64,000 bases of DNA from Fagopyrum homotropicum (taxonomy: Eukaryota > Streptophyta > Magnoliopsida > Caryophyllales > Polygonaceae). The stretch spans positions 25,447,501-25,511,500 of the forward strand of contig BSWB01000001.1 of the NCBI GenBank assembly GCA_033239125.1, in the 5' to 3' direction. This document shows, in pieces, positions 21,869-32,375 of the stretch. The notes beneath the pieces are model-generated. The model did no database searches, was not told where the DNA came from, and saw only the letters and a program-made list of their open reading frames with translations. Each line of letters opens with the position of its first letter. Position 1 is the first letter of the stretch. Both the position numbers and the translations under genes were made by a program.

Positions 21869-22807
21869 AATCAACCATGTATAAGTACATAAGCATAAAC
21901 TGAAGACATAATCAAATATATGGAAAAGGAATCATTATTCAAACAAGAGAACTTAAACATAAAGATCTCAATAACTCAAACAATCAATCAAGCAAACAAA
22001 CAGTATGTGTTCCTCAATCACAATGAGTAAAGATAACAAAACCAAAAGCCAAACTAAGAAGATCTTACAAACCCTTCAAAAGCCAACTTCAACTTGATTC
22101 CTTACTTCCTTGAACTTCAACCTTCAAAACTTCCTTCAATCTTCCTTCAAAACTCTCTCCAAAAATCCTCAAAAAATCATTGATACGAAGATTGGATGGT
22201 GAAAAGAGGATGGCTGAATTGTGGAAAATCTAACCCTTTATATAGGAGAATTATCTTCCAAAGATAATAATATCTTAAAAAGATAATTTCCTATAAAATA
22301 TATCTTATCTCTAAAATAGATATCCTAAATATATGATCTTCCTTCCAGAAATCCAGCCCAAAAATATAAGATCTCTTCCTTCCAAAAATAAAATATCTCA
22401 GCCAAATAAAATATATCTCGCCGCGCCAGGCTGTTCACCTCGGTCGGCACGCTCCTCAAGATCACCTCGGTCGAGGTGACACTGTAGCTGACGGAGGTGA
22501 ATCTCTGCTGGATGTAAAATCTCTTAAATCTGGTCCAAAGTAAATCTTCTTCGTTAATTCCATGCTTCCTGAGTTCTCTTTTAAGCTCCAGAATGTAGCT
22601 CCTATGACTCATTTGCTCCTTAGCTCCATTTCGATCCAAAATGTGCCGATTTACCTACGATTACAATGAAACTTGGTGTAGACCTCAATTCTCGTAAATG
22701 TAGATGAAACAACAATATAATCACATAATATACATCCAAACATGCAAATTATTGAAGATAAAAAGTCTAAACAAGTCCCAAAATATAGACCATAATACAT
22801 GCTATCA
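21869..22807 (-). mobile_element. Truncated LTR of a TGATAGCATG family (family E), minus
   Basis: In minus sense it begins TGATAGCATG at 22807, like the solo LTR at 33641-35514, and shares its TATA region (CCTATATAAAGG, 22236-22247) and the repeated tcacctcggtcgaggtga segment. Its 3' part is missing. The same fragment is in copy 2 at 42845-43783 with 11 substitutions, so it predates the tandem duplication. Confidence 0.75.
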
Positions 22808-23828
22808 TGAACCTTCTTTTGGTGAGTTGCAATCCTTTCTTCTTTCTTCGTTCCTTCCTATGGTTTTGTTAGTCCTTGATGACCCTTGTTGTCCTGTAAG
22901 ACTGAGGCTGAGACCTTAGCTTGGGTTTAGATCTCTTAGAGATCATGGAGACTAGAAGTGATAGACTTCTATCATTCACTCGGTTCTTGATTCTTTATGC
23001 CTTGTTTGAGTAGGCTCTTTTTCCTTCATTCCCGCGGGAATCTGAGTTGTGTTGTGCTTAGCTGAGTTGTCTTGAGAGAGGTAAGTCCCTTGGACTTACT
23101 TAGCTTCATTCCGGGTTTTGGTTTGAGTGTTTTGGCTTGTTTGCGTTGTTGTTATTGCTATAACGGATAACTGGATAGTAGGATTCACCTTTCTTTACGT
23201 AATTGGCCCAAGTGCGTTATAACCGGGTTGTTACTACTTGCTCAATTCAAAAAGGGGAATTTGAGAGGTAGTCTTGTGTCCAGTCCAAAAGGTGACGAAG
23301 GGAGGAGTCCGCTCTATTCTTGTTGGTGAAAGAGGACAGAGGTGAGGTCGCGGTGATTCTCGTGTATCAACATAAGTTGAATTAGTAATGGACGACTTAA
23401 TGAAAGATAATGATGGGATTTGTGTGCGAGCATGCTTACATGTTTTCCTTTACCTTTTGTGTGTTTGTTCCTTTACGCTCTTTCTGATATCTAGAATGTT
23501 AGGTAACGGCTTATACTGTGTTTTAGTTGTCTTGTAAGATATAGGTACTGCTGAGTGATCCGGATGGTGTGGTCAGCCGGAGTACCCGTACATTATAGGA
23601 CAGGATCGGGTTTTCAGTTTTGTTGTTATTCTTTCCCTTTTGTTTTGAACTCGGCTGCGAGTCTTTGCCGTTTTGTTTGTTTAAACCTTTGGATCTTGTA
23701 TGAGTTTTGGTTTTCATTTACTTGTGCCTTGTTGTAAGATCCGTTTGTCATTGCTACTCTGAGGGTCGAGATCCATTGTGTTGTCCTAGCCTGTAACGCT
23801 TTGAGTTCCCAAAACTCGGGGTGTTACA
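22808..23828 (+). mobile_element. 3' part of an LTR (family D), plus
   Basis: It ends CTCGGGGTGTTACA at 23828, as the other TGTAA...TTACA LTRs do, but has no TGTAA start; the left side abuts the TGATAGCATG fragment. It carries hairpin i (22953-22971), hairpin ii (GTAAGTCC-ctt-GGACTTAC, 23081-23099), a predicted intron at 23081-23544, and the conserved GATCCGGATGG and CAGCCGG exon-side block. Copy 2 equivalent: 43784-44804. Confidence 0.75.
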
Positions 23829-24450
23829 AGATACTCCTTAGGTCATATCTAAACTTGGGAAGAGACTTACTTGGTGATTCCCCTTTCCTAGTTACCGAAG
23901 ATTACAAGTTCTAGGTAGTAAAGGATTCAAAACCATTTACTAGGTTGAGTATGCCTTCTTCTTGCCTTTGTGAGTTAACCTGTTACTTACCCAGTAAAGG
24001 TAAGTTCTATTCCCTTAGGTTGAGTGGTTGGGTTAAGCCTATGATCCTTACCTTAGAAACCTTGAGCCTTACCGAGTGAAAGGTTCCTTTTGGTTATGGA
24101 TAGTGGATTATGTGAGATGTCCCTCGTGATCGATCCCACCTCAAAAACATCCTTCCTTAGCAAACTCCTATCTTGTCCAATGATAATAGTTTGTCTTGAA
24201 TAAAAAACAACTGGATGCTTTGATCTCTAGAATCTCATATCTCTCTTTTACACTGATAATATCTTTGATCTTTAGAATTATTTGCTTTTCCTTGACCATT
24301 GATTTCACCATAGTCCCTGAGATCGACCCTGGAATACTTGCTTGTACTGAGATTGATCCGTACATTGCGGGTTCGCAATCGTTCAAGCTTTTATTTTAGG
24401 ATCATAAATTTAAAACTTGTTTTGTGTGAACAAGCTTTTTACAGCGAACA
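23829..24450 (+). mobile_element. 3' part of a family E LTR, plus orientation
   Basis: The end reads AGCGAACA at 24443-24450, matching the GAGCGAACA end of the solo LTR 33641-35514 (minus sense). Upstream it shares the GATCGACCC and GATCCGTACA-TTGCGGGTTCGCA blocks near the end of that LTR. Beyond this end, gypsy RT coding sequence starts directly. It is inverted relative to the family E fragment at 21869-22807. Copy 2: 44805-45426. The 72- and 67-codon frames here are shadows. Confidence 0.7.
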
Positions 24451-24779
24451 CGGGTACCACCAAATCCGCATGGCCGAAGGTGGCGAATGAAAAACGGCTT
24501 TAAAAATGAAGCATGGTCTCTATGAGTGGCTTGTCATGCCATTTGGCCTCTCCAATGCCCCGTCCATGTTCACGCGCCTCATGAACCATGTCTTGCGTTG
24601 ATTTTTGGGTATTTTTGTAGTTGTTTATTCTGATGATATCTTAGTTTTTAGCAAGTCTTTGGATGAACACATCGGGCACATTCGCCAAGTGCTCGGGTGC
24701 CTTGGACAAGAGCAATTGTTTGTAAATTTGAAGAAATGTGTCTTTTGATCGGACACCACAGTTTTTCTTTGCTATGTCG
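24451..24779 (+). pseudogene. Gypsy reverse transcriptase fragment (copy 1, part 1)
   Basis: Plus frame from 24455 reads YHQIRMAEGGE, a stop, KTALKMKHGLYEWLVMPFGL, SNAPSMFTRLMN, another stop, then VVVYSDDILVFS, where the family has YFDD at the RT active site. It continues to NLKKCVF and stops again. Ty3/gypsy RT is clear; it is dead from at least three stops and the Phe-to-Ser change next to the aspartates. A solo LTR interrupts it at 24780 and it resumes at 28175. The 5' pol and gag are missing, cut off by the family E LTR end at 24450. Confidence 0.92.
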
Positions 24780-24881
24780 TGTAATATCCGGGATTTTTAT
24801 TTCCGTTTAATTCCGAATCAAATCGGACTTTGAGCCGTTGACGGTTTTCCATTCTATCTAGCAATTCTTTTTCACAAATTT

Positions 24882-25062
24882 TATCATTTTATGTAGAAGC
24901 TATTTCACATAAAATGATAAAATTATATCAACCTCTAATTCCTATAATTACTTATCATTTTATGTAGAATTTAATTCACATAAAATGATAGAATTATATC
25001 CAATCCTAATTCTTATAATTACTTATCATTTTATGTAGAATTTATTTCACATAAAATGATAG
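24882..25062. repeat. Three inverted-repeat pairs in the LTR U3
   Basis: Three tandem roughly 70-bp units, each with ATCATTTTATGT, a short spacer and ACATAAAATGAT. Single or double versions lie at the same distance from the LTR start in the solo LTRs at 29531 (29631-29670) and 38534-41489 (41299-41390). Confidence 0.88.
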
Positions 25063-25104
25063 ATTTTTATATTAAACCCTAATCTATCAAACCCTAGTTT
25101 ATAA

Positions 25105-25262
25105 CATGACTTGTCCTTGACAAAGTCATGACGTCCTTTTGACAAGATCAAGACGAGACCATGACGAGGTTTGACGAGACCATGACGAGATCATGACAAG
25201 GTCATGCATGGGCTTGACGAAGCCATGACACGTTTTGACAAGGTTGTGACAAGTTGACAAAA
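25105..25262 (+). repeat. Minisatellite of gaccatgacgag-type units in the LTR
   Basis: About ten degenerate units around tgacgag or tgacaag with intervening ccatga or ttt. It occupies the same place, just after the U3 inverted pairs, as the related array at 41075-41275 in the family C LTR of copy 2. Confidence 0.8.
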
Positions 25263-28174
25263 CTACACCACTCTTTTGCCTACCTTAGTTTCAGCTCACC
25301 TCTTCATGTCCAGTTGCTCCAGCCCAAGAACCAGCTCATCCTTACAGCAACTCCAACAGCCCACTGCTTGCCTTTCTAGCGCCAGCAGCCCACGGTCTTG
25401 ATTGTCCAGCGCCAGCTCCAGCCCAGTTGCTTGTCCGCAGCTTTGTTACAGCCCATACCTCACAACACCCTTACCTTGTTTTGGGCCGCCTGGCCTCCTT
25501 TCTCCTCCTGATGCCGCCTACTGCAGAAGCCCAACGAGAGGTGCACCAGCCCAGGAAGACAACAAGCACCAGCCCAGCTGTGTAGGGAGCTGCCCACGTA
25601 ATGAATCGCTGAAGTGAAGAGGAGCCGAATCTGCTGCTGTAACCGCTCCTAAGATCACGCAGCAATCAATCCTACTTGCCTTGTGTAGCCACAGCCGTGT
25701 TTCCATCCAGATTCATACGAGATCTTTTTCCCCTTTCCCTTCTGCGTTGACGTACAGAGCCTCAGCAGATGACTCCATCGAAAGATCCCTCACACAGATC
25801 AATCAGGCGGCCGCCTTATGCATCTCACACAAAGCACGCCTGTCGCCGCCTTCTGCATCTCGCCCAGCAAGCCCTCCCTTGTTCTCTCACAGCAGACGAA
25901 GGACGCACCACAAGCAGCAGGATGGCAAGCCTTCTGCACGTCCAGGCTGGCGCAGGTCTAGCAAGCAACAACAACTTTCGGGCCTTCGTCTTTCATACCT
26001 TCGAGTCTCCGAATCGGGTAAGCTTATACCGCTCTCTCCAGTGCACTTCTGTCCAGGTAATACATGCCTAACGAGTGCCCTTTGATGTGTCCTAAGCCTA
26101 CCAGATGAGCCATAGATGAGCAGTAAGGATTCATGCAGTTTTCTGAATTTTCATGAAGTGACGAACAGTCATCTTTGGGTCCAGATTTGGGTATGTTAGA
26201 CACCTCCTTTCTTGCTGATTTTTGGATATGTTGTTGTCGGTATTGCAGTGTAGAACATACTGAAATTTGAGCCAATTCTGAGTTATAGTTTAGGAGATAT
26301 GAGTTTATCAAGTTGGCTTCTCATGCAGTTTTCTAAGTGTGCTGGGTTTGAGGAAATTTGCTTGAGATGCAGTTTTGTAGAATAAATTTGGAGGGGTTAT
26401 TGACTTCTGTTAGACTTGAATTTCGGACAAGTTATAGTTGATATAGTATAGTAGATCATACTAAAATTTCAGAGGAATCCATGTTATGGTTTGAGAGATA
26501 TGAGGTTGCAAAGTTCAGTTTTATAAATGTACTGAGTTGAGAAAAACTGCATGGGATGCTGTTTTGTGAGATAGTTTAGAATAGGCTTTTGATCTCTGTT
26601 AGGCTTGAATTTTTGATATGATATATTTGGCATCTTGTTGTAGATCATATTAAAATTTGGGAAGAATCGGAGTTACGGTTCGAGAGTTATTGTGTTTCAA
26701 AGTTGACGTTTTTATATATGTGCTGAGTGTTGGGGGAAAACAGCAAGTGATGCTGTTTTGTGAGATGATTTTGAATAAGCTCTTGATATCCTTTCCGGCT
26801 GAATTTTGGATATATTATAGGTAAGATGTTATAGTAGAACATATCAAAATTTGGGATAATTCCAGTGAATGATTTAGGAGTTATGATTTTTCAAAGTGTA
26901 CTCCGATTTTGGCTAAGTATAGAATTTGTAAAGGGAGTAGTCAACTTTAGGAATTTTTATAAAACTGTTGAATGAACAGTTTGGAGAAATTCTTTCTCCT
27001 AAAGTTAGATAGGACATCATAGATAATCTAGGGTTTTAAGTCGGAATTTTTATAAGCAGTTACGAATTTTATATTTGGAATCGAAGTTAGACCTGTACGA
27101 TTTTCCGGAAAATAGTAACATAGGAAAAATGTTAGCTTGGAACCAAACGAAGCGTTGGGAGTTAGAAATGATTTTAGAATCTCAAATAGGTGTAGACATG
27201 CATTTTAGAATTTTCGGGAATTTCGGGACCAAGGGTGAAATGGTCATTTTACCCTAAATTAATACTGCAACTAGTTATGTCTTAATATATTATTCTATTT
27301 TAGAAGTCTTAGACTTCTAACTACGTAGGAGTGTGCTAATGCACTTATCTCCTTTGACAGGCAACTGAGTTGCTACAGTTTACAGAGCGAGTTGGTTTAC
27401 AGAGAGTCGAGCTTTATATCAGGTAAGTCCTTTGGGCTTACTTAGCTGACTTCTAAATATGAGTATAAATGATGATGGTGGTGTGTGATTGAAATGTTAG
27501 AGAGATAGGTTGTGATATATAATTACCGACCTGTATTTTGGCCTAAGAGTAACGGGCGGTGGCATTCTGCTCAGTAGCTCGCGGGGCGCTGGGGGTTTCT
27601 TTCGGGACTAGTCCATACGTGGTTTGTAGTGATGCTACCAGTGGAAGTCAGCTAGACCTACACCAGTTGGATAAGGAACGGAGGCGAGAACTAATAATAA
27701 TTCTCGTGCCACAACTTAAATTGAATAATGTGAATCATTTAACGAATAGATAATAAACGGTTGAGTGCCAGCATGATGTTTGTTTATTGTTGTTTCTGCG
27801 TGTGTTTGTGCTGTTATCATTTTGCTTATATTTGGATAGTTAGCTAACGGTTTATCCGTGTTGTAGATCTGTAGAGATAGACAGTTGCAGAGAGATCCGG
27901 AACGGATGGTCAGCCGGGTCCACGTACTCATTAGATGGGGACGGGGGAGTCTTCCATACGTCATGCACGTTATGTATTTGTATATATGTTTGTAAGGCTG
28001 TCACATGTGTACTTTCATACCATTAAAATTATTATGTTTTTTAAATTGTTTTAAATACATTTGTGCCTTGTTGTAAGATCCTAGTAAAGTTGTTGTTAAA
28101 CCAAGGTCGGGACCCATTGTGAGGTCCTAACCAGTAGCTCCCCGAGTTCCGAGAATTTGGGGTGTTACATGTCG

Positions 28175-28603
28175 TGTCTAAGGATGGACTACGAGTGGAC
28201 AAATCAAAAGTTTGCGCCATTCGAGAGTGGCCCACTCCTACTACGGCCACCATTGTTCGAGCCTTTCTCGGCTTAGTGGGCTTCTATCGACGCTTGTCAA
28301 GGACTTTAGCTTGATAACAGCACTGTTACATGAGCTTACTACTAAAGGTGTCACGTTTGAGTGGCATGACACCCATGCTCGAGCGTTTGATTCGCTCAAA
28401 GACCGTCTTTGTAATGCGCCACTACTCCAACTTCCAAACTTTTCTAAAACCTTTAAGGTGGAGTGTGACACATCTAATGTAGGCATTTGGGGGGGGGGGG
28501 TTCTCCTACAAGAGAATCATCCCATTTCTTACTTTAGCGAAAAATTTTCCGGTCCTTTACTCAACTATCCAACATATGACAAGGAACGATTAGTGATCGG
28601 GAC
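28175..28603 (+). pseudogene. Gypsy RT C-terminus and RNase H fragment (copy 1, part 2)
   Basis: It resumes the RT pseudogene: VSKDGLRVDKSKVCAIREWP, then VRAFLGLVGFYRRL, a stop, FEWHDTHARAFDSLKDRL and LLQLPNFSKTFKVECDTS, then after a G12 run LLQENHPISYFSEKF and NYPTYDKERLVIG. These are the RT thumb and the start of RNase H. The G run (28489-28500) alters the frame. The frame then switches directly into integrase sequence, so most of RNase H and the integrase N-terminus are deleted. The deletion is shared by copy 2. Confidence 0.9.
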
Positions 28604-29156
28604 GTGAAGTTCGTAAGTCATGTTTGGAGAATGTTATGGGCAAAACTCGGAACAAACTTGTTATTTTCAAGTAGTTGTCATCCCCAAACCGATGGTCATA
28701 TAGAGGTGGCAAATCGGACTCTCGGCGCAAATGCATACAAGTTTGTGCGCTTACACTTTTCTTTGATAATGTTGGAGCGAAGCTCTCGGACCGTGGTGAT
28801 GGACCATTCCACGTCTTATCCCGCTATGGCCTGAATGCATACAAGTTGCAGCTTCCGGACAACTATGACGTGCACCCAACGTTTAATGTCAAGGATCTTG
28901 CACCGTACGTTGAGTCCCTATTTGACGAAGGTGAAACGGAAATGTTTCTTGTCCAATATGGGGGGACTGATGCGCCCTTGACCACCATGTCCCACGATGA
29001 GGAAGACGAGGCACTTCGGGTTCGCTCCGATGGACCACTCACCCGTTCCCGTGCTAAGGCCATCGTCCAAGCTACCGGGTCCATCATTGCCCGCATTTTT
29101 GCTTGTCACAAACCCATTAGTAGCATACAGTGTCTCTACTCCACCATGGCATGAGT
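28597..29156 (+). pseudogene. Gypsy integrase C-terminal and tail fragment (copy 1, part 3)
   Basis: From about 28591 the frame reads DRDVKFVSHVW, WAKLGTNLLFSSSCHPQTDG and IEVANRTLG, the integrase core around the conserved HPQTDGQ-E motif. A further internal deletion joins this to a tail reading PFHVLSRYGLNAYKLQLPD, VHPTFNVKDLAPYVES and GPLTRSRAKAIVQATGS, ending at TGA near 29154. The 159-codon frame covering the tail (28675-29154) encodes exactly the same protein in copy 2 (46257-46736). No intact catalytic integrase remains. Confidence 0.88.
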
Positions 29157-29530
29157 CATGTCAAGTCGGCAACGTTCCAGTGCATTTAGTTCGGAAACTA
29201 AACCTTTAACATTATCAAAACTTAATTTCCAGAAAATAATTTCCGAATTTAAGATTCGACTTTTGGTTTTGGAATTTAATTCGGAAACTAAATCTTTAAC
29301 ATTTTTAGGCTTTTTATTTTCGGAACTTTAATTTCGACTTTATTTCTGTCATTTACTTTTCCGACTCTTGGTTTGACCACATCCACTATATAAGCGATGT
29401 TTTGCTCATTTGTAAATCATGTTCATTTTGATTAAGTATTTTCCTCCTACTTACTTGAGCATTAATCTCTCTTCCATCCTCTCAAAGTTTTTCTTTTGGA
29501 TCTTCGATCCAAACTCATCCACATTCGAGT
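29157..29530 (+). promoter_or_regulatory. LTR-like tail of the deleted gypsy element with TATA box
   Basis: After the pol stop a segment starting TGTCAAGTCGGCAACG leads through a duplicated ttcggaaactaaa phrase to a TATA box (TATATAA, 29387-29393) and pyrimidine-rich sequence, as a 3' LTR would. It is interrupted at 29530 by a solo LTR and continues at 32215 for about 120 bp. Copy 2: 46739-47112 and 49799-49920. Confidence 0.6.
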
Positions 29531-32214
29531 TGTAATACCCCGAAAATTTATTCCGCATAATACCGGGTTAAACCGAATTGCGACCCGCTAACCTTTCTTC
29601 ATTTTAAATAATATAAAACAACACTAGATACTATCATTTTATGTGACCATAATTCACATAAAGTGATAAATATTGTACTTAACTTATATAAAATGATAGA
29701 TATGTAAACTGAATAATAATTTCCGTATGTTGAAAACCGAAGAATAATTCCGCACAATTTAACGACGCTTACTTTCAGCCATCTTTTAAATTGAGGAGCA
29801 GGCCCAACAGTTGGCCCAATTACCCAGCCGGCCCAATTTTAACCTTAACCCTAATCCTAAACTTAATCTAATCCTAAACTTAACCTAATTTTCCCCTAAT
29901 CCTGCCGCTGCGTTATCCCTCCCCACCGCACAACACTTCAGCCTTCGGTAAACAACACCACCCCACCTCCTTTCTGCTCAACCGCCAGCACCACGAGTCG
30001 GGGACGTAGGTGCACGCTTCGCCTCGCCTTCGCTAGGAGTCAGGAGAGTCGAGCAGCCTTCTACACAACCGACTCAGCCTGGTGTGTCACGCCGAACTGC
30101 TCCCTGTCTTTTGCAGCCAGCAAACCAGCCAGTCCCTGCGCCAGACCTTGTCTATCGACGCCGACCAGGTGAGTACAACCCTTACCTCTCCTTCCCCTGG
30201 GACATTTCAATCCCGCTGATCACCTCCCTGCTGCACAGCGAAGAGAAGAGTTCAGCGCCAGAACACCGGCTTCGCTAGCGCCACTGGAGCCAACATCGAC
30301 GCAACCACTCGAGTCCTTCCGGGTGACTACCACAACAACGAACCAACCCTCCTAGCGTGAGACTCGACAGTCTGTAGGCAAGGAAATCGAAGAGGATCTA
30401 GTCCCTCCCGCCACTACAGTGGTACAACAGAACCGACCCAGCGACCCGGAGGTGGTGGTGCCGATCGAAGCTTCAGCAGCGGACCTCCTCCCTTGCTGCA
30501 GTCCGGTAGGTGGCCTAACCCTCTTCGTGAACTTTGAACCGTAATCCTTGGCTGCTCGTTTTAAGAAGAACACATACAGGTTATAAACTTATGTTGCTTA
30601 GTTTTAATTATGAATGAATTGTAATTCATGGGACTCGAACTGGGGATGTGTGGGTTTAGTTTTGGTCCAGAAATGTTGACAGTAGGTATCGAACTAGAGA
30701 TCTCTTGCATATGCCCATTTCTAGAATTTTTGTTGTACTCATAAGCTGACCTTTTGGAGGATAAGTTTCGATGCCTTAAAATGAAGATCCACCGTTGAAT
30801 TTTTAATATGTTGTAGTTTGAAATACACAGTTTACTGTGTTAAATTTTGAGAGAAAGTTAACGGTCGGATTGAGACATACAAGGTCTTGAAGTAGGACAG
30901 TTGGGCTGTTTTTGCAAAAGAGGAAGAAAAATGACTAAGTGTAGAAATGTTATTTTTACCCCAACTTAGAATTTCATGGGAGATTTATGGTTAAGTATTT
31001 TAAAGAGATCTTGACACATATACTTAGTAGGTATATCATAGAAGTTTTAGAATTTTTATTCCGGATTTTTTTCTTTTTATTCAAGCCTCGTATCTTAACC
31101 CAAAGTCGGACCTTCCGACTTTTTGTGAAAATCTAGAATTTTGTGTAACTATTATAAATCTTTATCAAACTTTTCAGTAAGAACTAGATTGTGGAAAAGG
31201 GTTCCAAAGGAGAGTTTGAAACTAAGTTATAGACAAATCTGGGAGTTTCAAAACCGGGGGTAAAATAGCCATTTTACCTTAAGAGGGCATTTTAGTAATT
31301 TTTCTCTTGATGAGTTTGTGCATCATAGAAGTTATAGACTTCTAAGATTATGGGATGTATTTTGATCCACGTGCCTTGTATGAAAGGCGTTTGAGTTTCT
31401 ACGGTTGTAAACCGAGTTAAGATTGTGAGAGTTGTGGTCTGATTCAGGTAAGTCCTTGCGACTTAATTAGCTGGTTTCTGGATATTAGTTGGGTGATGAT
31501 GGTTGTGTGTGTACAATGTATTTTATAATAAATAACAACTTGTTAGGACGACTGTGGTTATTATGTTTTAAGGCCCAAGTGTATGTATAACGGGCCGTGA
31601 CATCACTGTCCAGCTTTGCCAGGAGACTGGGAGGTTCTCTATACCCAGACCATACAGGTACACGGTGAGATGCATCGGATCCACTCCTGATGGGTACATG
31701 GGGGCGGAGGCGAGGTTTGGGAATCCCTTGTGTCACAAAATAAGTATCATTAGAGTGAATGACTTAAATGAAGATAATAAATGGATTGTTTGAAAGCATG
31801 ATGAGTGTTTATTATTTTATGTGTGTGTGTGCTATTATTATTCTCCTAATGTTCAGATAACTAGCTAATGGTTGTTTTGTTGTGTTTTTAGATTTACTGC
31901 AGGTTAGAACAGCAGTTGAGTGATCCGGAAGTAGTGGTCAACCGGGTCTCCGTACTCTTTAGAGTGGGGTTTGGGTTGTTGCTTTGTTGTCTTTCCCTTT
32001 TGTTATGACAGTTAGTCTTTTCCGTTGTTTAAGTACGATAGGCTGTTAGACTTTGTTGTATTCATCCTTTTACAAATACATTTTATGAATTTCGGTTTTT
32101 CTTATTTGTGTCTTGTTGCAAGATCCTAGTAATATTGTTGTCAAACTGAGGTCGGGACCCATTGGGAGGTCCTAACCTGTAATATCCCGGGTTCCGAGAA
32201 TCCGGGATGTTACA
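29531..32214 (+). mobile_element. Old solo LTR shared by copies 1 and 2 (family A-related)
   Basis: 2,684 bp, TGTAATACCCC...GGATGTTACA, flanked by cgagt (29526-29530 and 32215-32219). The same insertion with the same duplication is at 47113-49798, so it predates the tandem duplication. It has a U3 inverted pair at 29631-29670 and a GC-rich leader at 29880-30540. Hairpin i lies at 31326-31344, hairpin ii at 31448-31466, and the predicted intron at 31448-31902 (acceptor tttactgcag before gttag). Its 3' third closely follows the family A LTRs, while its 5' half differs, so the LTR looks chimeric. Confidence 0.93.
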
Positions 32215-32219
32215 CGAGT

Positions 32220-32375
32220 ATTCATCAAGAATCAACTCAATCGATCCACTTCAAGGCTTGATCGATCAATCTAGATCGACTCAATCCCTCAACTTTTGCC
32301 TCCATCTCTAAGAAGTAGTTGACATTTCAGCTGGATCTAGATTCAGAATATTTCATTGACGTGTCCAACGACGCA
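32220..32375 (+). other. Remainder of gypsy LTR-like tail
   Basis: Resumes the LTR-like tail broken at 29530 (atcgatc-rich phrases, TTTTGCCTCCATC) and grades into the LINE fragment near 32370. No gene. Confidence 0.5.

Larger units (their letters stand above)
24780..28169 (+). mobile_element. Solo LTR (family C) inserted in the RT pseudogene
   Basis: 3,390 bp, TGTAATATCC...GGGGTGTTACA, flanked by tgtcg (24775-24779 and 28170-28174). The empty site is intact in copy 2 near 45750. Element sense is plus: three U3 inverted pairs (ATCATTTTATGT with ACATAAAATGAT) at 24882-25062, a ccatgacgag-type minisatellite at 25105-25262, and a GC-rich leader at 25300-26060. Next come an AT-rich middle, hairpin i at 27301-27319, hairpin ii at 27423-27442, and a predicted intron at 27423-27873. 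Frames at 25402-26085 and 27075-27257 have no recognisable family. The same family occurs at 38534-41489. Confidence 0.93.
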
